From Callorhinus ursinus (taxonomy: Eukaryota > Chordata > Mammalia > Carnivora > Otariidae): a stretch of DNA of 64,000 nucleotides. Within the stretch, counting starts at the first letter, position 1. Each line of letters begins with the position of its first letter. The notes below the pieces were generated by a model, which saw nothing but the letters and a program-made list of their open reading frames with translations, did no database searches and was not told where the DNA came from. The DNA lies in NCBI RefSeq assembly GCF_003265705.1, contig NW_020313288.1, positions 2,671,723-2,735,722 of the forward strand. The letters are read 5' to 3'. Positions 10,331 through 22,300 of this stretch are shown here, one piece after another. A program made the translations under genes and the position numbers.

Positions 10331-13300
10331 CTGGGGGCAGCGGGAGCGCTCGTGTGAGGTCGGGGGCACACCCACCACGAGGAAGGCCCGAGGGCCACCG
10401 TGGACTCACCGGCTTCTAGGCAGGGTGGGGGCCGAGGACTCACCTGGCCTGGTCGACCCCCCCCCCCCCCCGCAGAGGGGGCCTCGCCTCCCACCTGAGC
10501 CTCCCCCTGCTCACCTGGACTGCCGTGTAGGCCATCCCGAGGTAGGCGCCGATGCAGACGGCCAGGAGCAGGTCGAAGATGGCAGGCTTGACCCTGAGGG
10601 GCAGGGGGCGGGGCATGGGCAGGGTCAGGGGAGGGCCCGCTGCTGGACCACGTGCCCCGGGCTGTGACCCAGGGGCATCACGGTTCCGATGCAGCGCGAC
10701 TCACCTATAGGCGTTCATCACCTGCTTCAGCTGGTCATAGAAGACAAACTCGGGGTCCCTGTGGAGAGAGTGCATTCACCCGAAGGCTGGGCCACATCCC
10801 ACGGCCCCCAGAAACCAGACCACCCAGAGGTGCCACCAGCCCAGGAACGGGAGGGCGTGCGTGCGTGTGTGCGTGCACGAGGCTGCCACTGACCTTCCTG
10901 GGGAAGGACAGGTCTTTATTCTGAAGGAACCTTTTCCCTGTTGCTTTTTTGGGTGTCAGATCTTACTCTTTAAAAACTAGGGGCACCTTGGGGCGCCTGG
11001 GTGGCTCAGTTGTTAAGCGTCTGCCTTCAGCTCGGGTCATGGTCCCAGGGTCCTGGGATCGAGCCCCGCATCGGGCTCTCTGCTCGGTGGGAGGCCTGCT
11101 TCTCCCTCCCCCACTCCCCCTGCTTGTGTTCCTGCTCTCGCTGTGTCTCTGTCAAATAAATAAAAAAAATATTTAAAAAAAAAATGAAATAGGGAGGGGT
11201 GCCTGGGTGGCGCAGTTAGTTGGGTGTCCAACTCTTGGTTTTGGCTCAGGTCATGATCTCAGGGTCGTGAGATGGAGCCCTGCATCAGGCTCTGTGCTCA
11301 GTGTGGAGTCTGCTTGGAGTCAGCTTGAGGCTCTCGCTCTCTCTCTCTCTCTCTGCCTTGCCCCTCCCCTGCTGTGCACGCGCACTCTCTCAAAATAAAT
11401 AAAATCTTTAAAAAAAAATGAACTAGGGTGACTCTATAAGATTCTACTGGTCCGGAGAGCATTTCTACAGAGGGAAGACGATCATGGTCTGGGCATCAGC
11501 GACCTGGCTCCATAGCTGTGGGTCCACTCTGAGCCTCAGTTTCTTTTTCTGTCCAAGAACCCTGACTCCTAGGCACAACATGAGTGTGGAGAAGGCAGAG
11601 AACCAGCGAGCGGCACCAAGCAGTGTGGGGGTATCTCCTACCTGCAGACACCTGCAGGTTCCCCTCCTACCACAAGGCCCTGCGGTGCTAGCTTGGCCCA
11701 AGGGGGGAGGAGCATCGTGGGGCAGATGGGGGACCCAGGGCCCAAGCCACCTGATACCCCAAGCACGGAAAGACCAGAGGGTGGGTGGGGGTACAGGGCT
11801 GCCCAATAAAACACAGGACATCGGTTATATGTGGACGTCAAAGAAGAAATTGGCTCCTCGTATAAGTATGTCCCAAACGCTACATGAGATACGTACACTA
11901 AGAAAAACCTCATTTACATGGAACTCACGTTTAATTGGATAGCTATACTTCTTACTTATTGTTTTGTTTTTCAACCTCTGCTTTTACTTGCTCATCCTCG
12001 CTCCCGGGGTGCAAGGGTCCAGAAATGCTTGCTCCCTGGTGAGCCCAAGTCAGGCCATGGGATGCTTGCAGGGAGGCGACTGACTCACCGTTTGTCGGCC
12101 TTGATGTGGTGCTGCTTCACCTCCTTCAGGTAGCGGCTCAGGTAGTGCTCCAGCGTGCTGAGGAACGTGCCGTCCTTGTCCACCAGCTGGGCGGCCCGCG
12201 GCTGGTTGGTGAGCCAGTCCATCACCGAGTCCAGCTGCTCCTGCTGGATCTGCTGCGGGGCAGGGGCGGTGGTCACGGGAGCCCCCCCCGCCGGCCCCGC
12301 CCCTGCCCGCGCGGGGCTCCCCACCCCCCCGCCGCCGTTACCATCTGCTCCATGAAGACTGGCATGTCTGGGGGGGTTCCCTGTGGAGAGAGGAGGGACA
12401 GACCCTGAGTCTGACCCGCCGGCTGGGGGCGCGGGGGGCTGGCGGGCGCAGCCAGCTGGCGGGGGGGAGCTCACCTTCTCGGTCAGGTTGTAGATGACTC
12501 GGGTCAGGGCCTCCGCGATCAGCCTGGTGTTGCGGGTCAGAGTCTTAGAGTCGACCCGGGACCTTAGGCAGCGTTGAAAAAAACATGCATAGGTATCTAG
12601 AATCCACGTCCGTTAAAATCACCAAAAAAAGCACAATCGTATCTCCAACGATAATAAAAGCAAGAAAAGCCACAGTGTTCTCAGGGCGGGCGCCTGCCGA
12701 GCGTCCGCTGGAAGGACTGCTGGGCTCGGGGCCCATTTCCTTAGCGCAGACGTGGGGGTGGCCGGGGGACCCACATCCGCCGTTGTCAAAGCAGAGCTGA
12801 GGTGATGCCGCGTGGCGTGAACAGCGTTCCCCACGTTCACCCCCACCCAGAACCCGGGAACGGGGCCTGCGCTGGAAGCAGGGCATCCGCCGAAGTGGCT
12901 AGCGCTGGAGGACAGCCCTACGTCAGACGGCGGATGTCCTCATGTGAAGGGGGAGACCATCTGTGGCCACAGGGGCAAAGACTGGGGAACCACAGGCCAG
13001 GGGACACCCAGCACCACTGCCGACATGCAGCCCCGCAAGAGGGGCTCGGGTGCAGAACAGCGCTGACCGCTGACGGGAGCGGGTCACCGGGGAGAGCGGG
13101 GGGCAGCGCTCTCCCTTGGCTCTCACTCCCTCCACCCTGGAATGCCCTTCTCTTGGCCCACACCCCTCAGTTCCGGCACCAACTCCTCCAAGAAGCCTTC
13201 CTGATGCCCCGGAAACAGTCAACACCCCTGCCCACACCTGCTCTCTCTCTGGGCCTCACCCGTAGCCAGGCAGGGCCTCTTCCAGGCCCAGCTTCTCATC

Positions 13301-16300
13301 TGCCAGCAGACACACGGCCAGCAGCTGGGCCGGGCCCAAGGCTGGCCAATGAGTGCGTGTGGCCAGACCAGCCCAAGCCCAGCTCCGTGGCCACCACAAA
13401 ACCCCGGCCCTGCAGAGGGCTGGCACACCACCGGGAGAGGCGGACGGGGGTGAAATCAGAGGTGCCCCGCGTCTTGACGAGCGGTAATGTGAGGAGGGAA
13501 GGGTGGGGGGGGCTCCCTGATGAGGTATGAAGAGTGAGCCGTGCAAAGGCCCAGGGGCAGGAGCTTGAGCCTCTGAGCCACAGGGCAGGCCGAGGTGCCC
13601 AGCATCTGAGGGTCACATGTGGGGTCTGGACATCACACATGGGGGCCAGGGGACCGTAAACCACTCACACGTGACGTGACCCCCTGTCCCTAATAAGGGG
13701 GGCTCAGTAACCCGACCTCAGGTCCCCCCCACCGGACTCAGGCCAACCCCCCCCCCCACCACCCACATTTCAGGTTCATTCCCTGCAGGCGCCTGCGTCC
13801 ACACCGCGGCCCCTGAGATCACGCACGGCAGCAGTGGGTGGAGGGGAGGCCGTGCCCACCTCACGTCCATGATGCTGCTGCGCTGGCCGTCACGGTGGCT
13901 CTCCAGGTGGGACAGGGTGAAGGCAGGCAGCCGGCGAATGGCGAAGCGCTCATGCTCCCAGGCCAGGATCTCCTCCGCCAGGTTGATCTTCTTGTGCACC
14001 ATGGAGAACCGGACCTCCGGGAACTGGTGGGCAGCCACCTGCGTGCGGGGGCGCCGTCAGGGTGGCGCTCCGCCCTGTGGTCCCGGCGCCCCCTCCGCCA
14101 GTCTCTGTGGAGGTGACCCCCACCCCCCAGCCCTGGCTCGGGCCATGGATGTTTACACAGGGCCTTGACAGCCAGGAGCGTCCCAAGCCACTCGCCGAAC
14201 GACCCTGGCCCGGCCCCCGGCTCATAGGTGCCACAGCCCTGGGTCAAGCTGCGGGCAGGAAGGCACCTACCACCTCCAACTCCCGCAGGAAGGCGTGCTG
14301 CAGCGTCCCCTCTCGTGGCGGCTTGGACACGTGCAGGTGCAGGCTGTCTCCCCGGCCCACGGTGTCCAGGCACAGCACGAAGGCCACATTGTCCTGGAGC
14401 AGGCTGGAGTCTGTGGGGCAGGCAGGGCTGGTTGGGACGGGCGGGGAGCAAGGGCCCCGGCCCCCCCGCGGGCCACTCACCTGTGTGGTCCAGGTTGTCT
14501 TCCAGCCAGCGCTTTGTTCCCTGGTAGTTGAACTTGCCTCCTCCAGAAGCGAAGAAGAGAAGATTGTACCTGGCATGGGCAGAGTGGGGAATCAGCTTTG
14601 CAGGACAGCGACCAGGATCCCGACGAGCAGGTGGTCTCCCCCCAGGTACTGAATCCTGACTAGCGCTCAGAACAGGGTCTCCCTGTCCCGGCACAGCTGA
14701 ACCTCTGGGGAGCAGAGCCGTACCTGTGGCCCCCACTCACTCAATGCCAGGAGCACCCCCAGCTGTGACAACCACAGATGTCCCCAGACAGGACCCTGCA
14801 GCCCTGGGTGCAGGATCTGGGCGGGGCTCAGCTCCAGGCCTGGCATACTGGGGGGGGGGGGTAAGGGGCCCTCCACACAGACCCCGTTATTCCTGGGGTG
14901 TGCACATCCCCCAAACCCAGCAGCCCCGCCCTCCCTGCAGCCCCTCCCGCGGGCCGTCGCGTACGCCGCATGGGTGCGCTTGTAGGTGTAGAGCCTGGAG
15001 AAGAGGCGGGCGAGCTCCAGCAGCACAGAGATGCCGCTCCCGTTCGAGTCTGCACCGTGTGACAGCCACTGTGGGCAGGAGGGAGACAAGGCCAGCAGTC
15101 AACCCCAGGTCTCACCCAGCGCCTCGCTGCCCCGACCGCGGCAGCCGGAGCCGGCTCCCAACAGCCCCACCTCGCCTCCAGACCGCATGGCCAGTGCGCG
15201 GCTGACATCACGGCTCCACTCCAACCCCCAGGAGGACGGCACCCCGTGTCTGCACGGCTGAGCCCCCAGACACCCTGGGCCCTGCCAGCTCTCCTGCTCG
15301 CTCCCCAACACTCTGCACCATGCCCCGGAGCCCAGGGGGGCTGCCTCCGTGTGGTCTCAGCGCCTGCCCTGTGCCACGCAGCACACCCATGCACTGGGAG
15401 GGGCGTCAGCGCGGGCTCCCTCCACGGCAGAAGCCCCCGATTCATCCGGATCCCACGATCTGAAGCGACATTCCTGGGGCGCCTGGCTGGCTCAGTCGTT
15501 AAGCATCTGCCTTCGGCTTGGGTCATGATCCTGGGGTCCTGGGATCGAGCCCTGCATCGGGCTCCCTGCTCTGTGGGAAGCCTGCTCCCCCCCCGCCCCC
15601 CGCCCCCTCTTGTGTTCCCTCTCTTGCTGTGTCTCTGTCAAATAAGTAAATAAAATCTTAAAACAACAACAACAACAACAACAACATTCCTGACAGCATG
15701 GTAACTGGACCTTGGGACCCTTCTGAGGTTACAGTCCATACGCCAATGTATCACGTATTGATAGTATTACAATGCGGGGGGCGAAGGCAACATGATGCTC
15801 AGGGAGGGAACCAGACACAGAAGGCCACACGGGGCATGAGTCCATGCATGTGGCATGTCCAGAACTGGCTCATCCATGGACGGGAAGAGGGCCCACGGGG
15901 GCCGGGGGCTGGGGTGTGACTGCTAATAGGGACGGGGCTTCGTTCTGGGGAGATGGAATGTTCTGGAAGTAGATGATCGTGGTTGCACAACTCTGTTGAG
16001 TGTTGGACTAAACTACACGCTTTAAAAGAACAATTTAAATGTTCTGTGAATTCTATCTCAGAAATAAGTAAATAAACGCTCCACAGCAAGGGCTGGAGGA
16101 GATTTGGACAAAAATAATCTCACAAGGCTCCTGCTCGGGTGTGAGGGAGACTGAGGACCAGGCTGAGCATTCTGAGGTGACCGCTGAGGCCCTGGCCTCC
16201 CAGGCGGGGTGGCGCTTGGAGCAGCCGTGCACCATGGGTCCCTCGGTCAGGACCTCACACCAGGCTGCAACTGGGCAACCTCTTTGCTTCAGCTGATTTT

Positions 16301-19300
16301 TCTTCCAAAGCAAGACTTTCCTGATGAAGAGCAGGCACCGTTCACACTGCAGTGAGCCCTGACCTCGCTGCGGCGGGGGCGGCTGAGAGCATGGCCCGGG
16401 GGGGGGGGCCCCTGAGACGTCCCTCCCCGGAGGCCGGCTCGCAAGGCTGGCCCTCGGCGGCATCTGGAACCGGACTCCGGGCTCCCACCACCCTCGCTGC
16501 CGGGGGGCTCGGGTCCCTGGACCGTCTGTGCAGACACGAGGTTCGGACTGAGCACCTGCTCCCCTCCCGGAGTCCGGGGTCCGGGCCCAAGCCGGGCAGA
16601 GGGGCCCACGAGACCGACCCCCGCAGAGAACCGGGCGCTGGGTCTCTGCCGGCCCCCCGGAGACCACACCTCACACGCGCGGTCCCGTCTCGTTTGGGGG
16701 GAGCTGAGCGCGTCCTGTGGGACACCCCGGGAGAGGACTCGAAGCTCGCGCCTGCTGTCCCCACCCCTGCCCCCCACGCCCCTGCCCTGAGCTCATCTGG
16801 CTTCCTATCCTCTCTGTATAAACCACAGCCGTGGGGTCGACCGTCTGCTGAGCCCTGGGGGTCCTCCTGGCACATCCCCGCACCTGGGCCTGGGCCTGGG
16901 GATGGACACAGACACCTGGCCTGGCCACCTATCTGCATGGGACTCCAGCCACGAGACCCACCTCAGATTAGCCTGTTTCTGCTTCCCGAGGACACCCACC
17001 CCCGGGGTCCTAAGAGGGTGGGTACTGCTGCTCCGACCTCAGCCAGATGCTCCACCCGAGCTAGGCCAGAGCAGCACCAGCGGTGGGGGGGGGGGGGGAT
17101 GCCCACGCGTACGTACGGGCGCTACTCCGAAGGCATCATAGTGGGCCACGATGACAATGGTGGGAAGGTCCTCTCCGCCCAGCCCTGTCAGCCGCCCCTG
17201 CAGAGAGAAGGTCTGTGAAGGGCCTGCTGGCTGGGGCCCCAGCGGCCAGAAACAGCCCAGGCTGCCCTCCCGGGGCGGGGCAGTATTCCTGGCTTTGCTG
17301 GCTCTGTCACGGACGATATGTGAACGAATGGCTGTGGCCACGTGTCAATAAAACTTTATTTACAGACACAGTGAAGCGGGCCACGGTGTGCTGACCACGG
17401 CTCTAGCATGCAGCCCCTCCGGAAACCCGCCCAGCCTTCCTGGCTGAGCCGCAAGCCACCGGTGGGCCCAGCAGGAGAGCTCAGCTAAGGACGAGGAGGG
17501 GCCGGTATGGAACGTGGCCACAGTCCAGGTCCCGGCGCCCACGCCCTGGCTGGAGTCTCATCACATATGAACTGGCACTCACTAAAGTCATGGGGGTGGC
17601 AAACGAGAACGGCCTTCTGTCAGGAAAGGCCTTGGCCTCCACGCCTCCCATCCGAGTGCTGGTCGCGGGGTGCAGAGGGGTCGGACAGCGTGGCCCAGGG
17701 GTCCGTGCCAGCACATGGCTGAGGCCCTGTTTTCCTGATTTTCGCAACCAGAGGGTGAGCTCTGCGAAGACCTTGGCCGTGCTGGAGGGGAAGCTGCTGC
17801 CGGCCGTGGACATACCGCTGCCCCTACGGGCTCGGGGCTCTTGCCCCGACAGACGGGCTGAGGCCAGTGCTAGCTCTACGGGCCACGGGGGTCGGGGAGA
17901 GGAGGCCAGCCGAGCACCCCACCTGCACGCAAACAGCAGGGATGGCAGAGGGCTCATGGTGGTGCAAAGGTTTCCAGAAGCAAAGGCCAGGGCGGCCAGG
18001 CAGGCTGGCTGAAACAGACCCCCCAGTGGCGAGGAGGACCCTCTGCAGCCTGGCTGGCTCCGGCTGCCACTGACCCACAGCAAAGCCGACACTGCGGCTC
18101 GGCCCGACCTCCTGAAGCCTGATTACAAGGACTCTGGTTATTGGGGCTTTCTTTGCCCAAATTGCCATGATCCCGCACACAATTTTAAGAAACGTATTCC
18201 TTCTAGAATTTCACTGATAGCTTAGATGCTGCAGCGGCTTCCCCACATCCTGGATCGGCCTGTCCAGCCCCACTGACCACCCTGCCCTGCCTCCTCCACC
18301 CGGTCTGTACGGGGCAGCCCACAGCACCCACAGCTGGGCACTCTCCTCGCAGCGGCAGGCCTGCAGCCTGGACGTCCCCGGGTGCCCCCGCACACAGGGC
18401 AGGGCCGCTAGGGGACGGTGCCCGCTGCCCCGGCAGAGGCCTTCTCCCACTGTGCTAAGTGCCGGCCTGCTGCCCTCAGACCTCGTCCCAACTGCCAGTG
18501 AGTTCTTCCCGGAAGGAAGGGCATCTTGCTGCCTCTTGCATACAGCGGGGCTCCGGAAGTGCTCACGGAGAGGCGGACTCACTAGTTCTGGAGAGGGAAG
18601 GGGTGGCTGCAAGTGTGGCTCCACCCAAGTCCCACCTGCAGCCGCACCCCAACACCAGGTGGGGGCACAGTAGCCTTGCACCACCTGGTGTAAGCCACTG
18701 GGGCCTGGGGCCCAGCACGTTCAGTGACAAGTGCTTGCTGAGGGCCTACTGTGCCCCAGGCACCAGGTTAGGCTCCGGGGACACAACAGAGGCCACGCAA
18801 CGAAGTCTCAGCGTCTCTGGCACTCGGGCTGATGGGAAAGAAACTAATGGCCCATGGCTTCCGAATGGGTTGAGTGGGCTCATCACTCAAGAGAAAGTGA
18901 AGCCAGGGACAGGGCAAGCGTGAGAGTGCAGAGCTCTGGCTCCAGGTTCAAACCAACCTGTGGCTTTTTGGGCTCGAGCCCAGGCGTGTTCAAAGGCCTT
19001 GCTTGGAGGACTCCCGGGGGAGGCCGCCCCCCACTCCAGACTCAGGGCACACGGGCATGCCGTAGGCCGGCGGGCTGCCACTGAACACTCGGCCCCTGGC
19101 CGGGCTCGTCCCACGTTTGCGCCCCTTGCCCTGTGCCTTCGTGGCCGGGGCCTCTGCCAGGGTCTCTCGGGCTGTGTCCGGGGAGACCTCCTCACTGGGG
19201 TGGGGGACACAACGGATGTGAAACCACCACAGAGCAGACAGTCCCCACCTCACCGTGGGGACCCAGCCCTCCCCGCCCTGGGTCCACACCACTGCCGGAG

Positions 19301-22300
19301 CCTTTTATCCAGCACCGCCCCCACGCCCCTGCAGCTGCCAAGCGCGCCGATCCCCACATGGGGGAGGAGAGAGCAGCAGAGTCGGGCTCTCCTCTGGTCT
19401 AGGCGCTTGCTTACACCACCACCAGAGGTGATCACAGGCTGAACTCTTTCACGTTTGGCTTGTTGCTTTAATTGGATACTTCCACATCCAGAGCTCAGCT
19501 GAGCTCTGAACGACAGGGGTGTGTGGCCCCAGAAAGCTCTAAGGACTTCTGGGAAGGCAGCATTGGAGGGACTGTAATATGATGAGAAGGAGCAGCCACT
19601 GTGCGAGAGAGAGCTCTCTGTGAGTCAGGGACAGCCAGTGCAAAGGCCCTGAGGCAGGATGAGGAGGCTCGATGTGCGGCTGGGACTGGCGGTGGAAGAT
19701 GGCAGGAGATTCAACCTAATTTCCCTATCCGAAGCTCCCTCCGGTGGGGGAAGAGGTGACAGGTGAGCTCAGGGAGCTTGGGTGCCCCCTCCCCAGGCCT
19801 CAGTGCGGCAGACAGGGCCGGGCACTCACCTCCACACTGGTGATGAGCCAGTCACTCACAGCCTTGCTCTGGACCCCGCTGGTGACCATCTGGAAACCAT
19901 TGGCAGTGGCGGTGTGGAGCAGCACTGAGGACGGGTGGGGGAGGTCAGCCCAAGCCCTGGGGGTTCCCGGGCCCGAGCCGGCCTCCCTGTGGCCCCCACG
20001 CCCCCGACGGTAGGGGTTCGGTCTAAGCCCAGCTGTATGCAGAAGTGACCCTGTGACCTGGAGCACAACGTGGAGACCGGGCACGGGGAAGAGCCTGGCA
20101 TCCAGAGCGAGAGCTGCTGAGGCCGCTGCCCAGCCCCAGGCCGGCCGGCAGGGGCGACTCCGAGGGCCAGCCTCCGGTTCCGCCCACCACTTCCATGGGG
20201 ACGAAATGTCAGGCGGGTCTTTTCTGGGGCGTTTCTTCGACTACTTCTGCTAGCTCATTCTCCACAGCCACCCGCCCCTGCACCAAGCTCGTGGACGTCC
20301 TCGGTCCACGGGGCAGGAGAAACCTGTGTCCTCCTCTCCCCGAGGACGCTGCTGCCCCACCCTGATGGGCTTCAGCACGATGGTGATGCTGAGTGTCCTC
20401 AGCAAGTGGGACAGACAAACCCAACAGACGCCCACAGGTTCCATAAACCATCCAGAGGCTAGTTGAGCAACACCTCCCTCCAAATTAGTGGTTCTCGAGG
20501 TTTTGTTTGCATGGGATCAGCGGTGGGGGGCGGGGGGCTGCAAAATGCAGAGTCTTGGCCTCAACCCAGAGACGGTGGCACAGCAGGGTGGGGCGGGGGG
20601 GTAGGGCCTGCTAACCCGCGTGAGACAGGGCCCCGGAAACGGTGTGGCGTGGCCACAGCCGGCTCCGCTCGTGTAGCCCGAGCCCACCTTCGGCAGCCGA
20701 GGCGGAGCCCTGGGCGGCGGATGCGGCCTGCGTCTGCTCATAGATGGACAGCAGGGCCTCGTCCTCCACAGCAAAATACACAGGGACGACAGTCTCCATG
20801 GCCAGCATCTCAGGCTCGGTCTCCATGAATTGCTGTGGAAGAGACACACGTTGAGGGGCTTCTAGTCTGGGGGTGGGGGTGCCCAGGGGCTGTCCCTGGG
20901 GTGCAGGCACGCCTCCTCTCAGGCTGGCTAGCAAGGCTAGGATCATGCTGGAAAGGAGGCCGACGGTACGAACGGGACAAGGCCGGAGGGACGGGGGGCT
21001 GGCAATGCCCACGGGGCCCCCAGGCGGTACCCATCGGGGAGGAAGCCGGTTGGGAGAATGGGCGAGGGGGGCCAGCCAGGTCTGGGGTCCGATCTGGTGT
21101 CACCGGGGGCTGCCCCCAGCCCCACTGGCCATCACACCCTCCTCTGTGAGTGGGCGGCGGATGCTGGCACCCTGGTCCGATGGAGGGAGCCCCACACAAG
21201 TGGGCACAAGGTGCCCGGCACTAAGCTGGCCTTCGGTAGCCTGACCTCCCCTCCACCACCCCACAGCTGCGCCTCATCTGCAAAAGCATCTTCATCCGAG
21301 GTGTCTCACGGGATCCTATCAGACACCCCCCCCCCCCCCCCGGCACAGTGGACGTCAGGCGGGTCACTCTCTGTGGGGCGTCCTGGGCGCTGGTGGAGCT
21401 CAGCAGCGTCCCCAGCTCCACCCGCTGGACGCCAGGAGCTCCCCAATCCTAATGAGCACAGATGTGCCCAGACACGGCCCAGTGTCCCTCAGGGACAGGA
21501 TCTGTCCGGCCGGGAGGGGGCAATGATGAAGGCAAACAGGCACCGTCCTGCTTCCTGAAGGGCACAGACAGCTTTTCAAAGGCCAGTGGGGGTCTCCCCA
21601 GACACAAGGCACCCGAGCACTGACAAACGCAGGACCAAGGGGCGCGCTACCATCTACCATCACTTCCCCCAGGCGCTGGCACGTGGCAGCAACCTGCCCA
21701 AGGCCACCTGGCTGACTGCAAACCCGGTGTTCCTTCTTCCGTGGAAGGTGAGGGTGCAGACTCACCCGGATGACGTCCTGGGGCACGGCGGCCATGGCCC
21801 GTGGCAGGATGATGACCACGGCACCAGCCGACTGCCGCAGGGCCTTCTGGTACTGCTCGTAGGAGAAGTCCAACAGCCGCATGAGCACACAGCGACGGCT
21901 CAGCACGTCGGCGTCGATGGTGCGGGCCTCCGTGTTGAGCACTGCGTTCCGAGTGCCTGCAGGAGGGCAGGGAGGGTCTCCCTCAGAGGGGCACCGGGGC
22001 CCCACCTGGAGACCACCTACATGTCCTGTTACTGGGTGCTGGACAGGACCACGTCCGCCAAGGCCAGCCCCTCACTGCCCGCCGGTGCAGTGCCCACTGC
22101 GACCCCGGTGAGTCACAACCCACCCCCCCGGGCACTGTGGGGGGCTGAGCAGCATTCCCCACCTGCTTGGTGCCGCCTGGAGCTCTCCCAGTTGTGACAG
22201 CCACAGATGTCCCCAGACACTGCCCAGCGTCCCCTGGGACAGTATCACCCCAGGTCTACATCCAAGGGCCATTTCCCACCTCTCTTCAGAGAGCTGAAGA

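Noticed and set aside
13861..14736. 291-aa minus-strand frame
   Set aside because: It is a frame-shifted reading through NCLN exons 7-9 and their short introns. The real exons use other frames with proper splice sites.
16352..17218. 288-aa plus-strand frame in NCLN intron 5
   Set aside because: It overlaps NCLN exon 5 antisense and lies in CpG-rich sequence. The low-complexity Pro/Arg/Gly composition has no family match I recognise.
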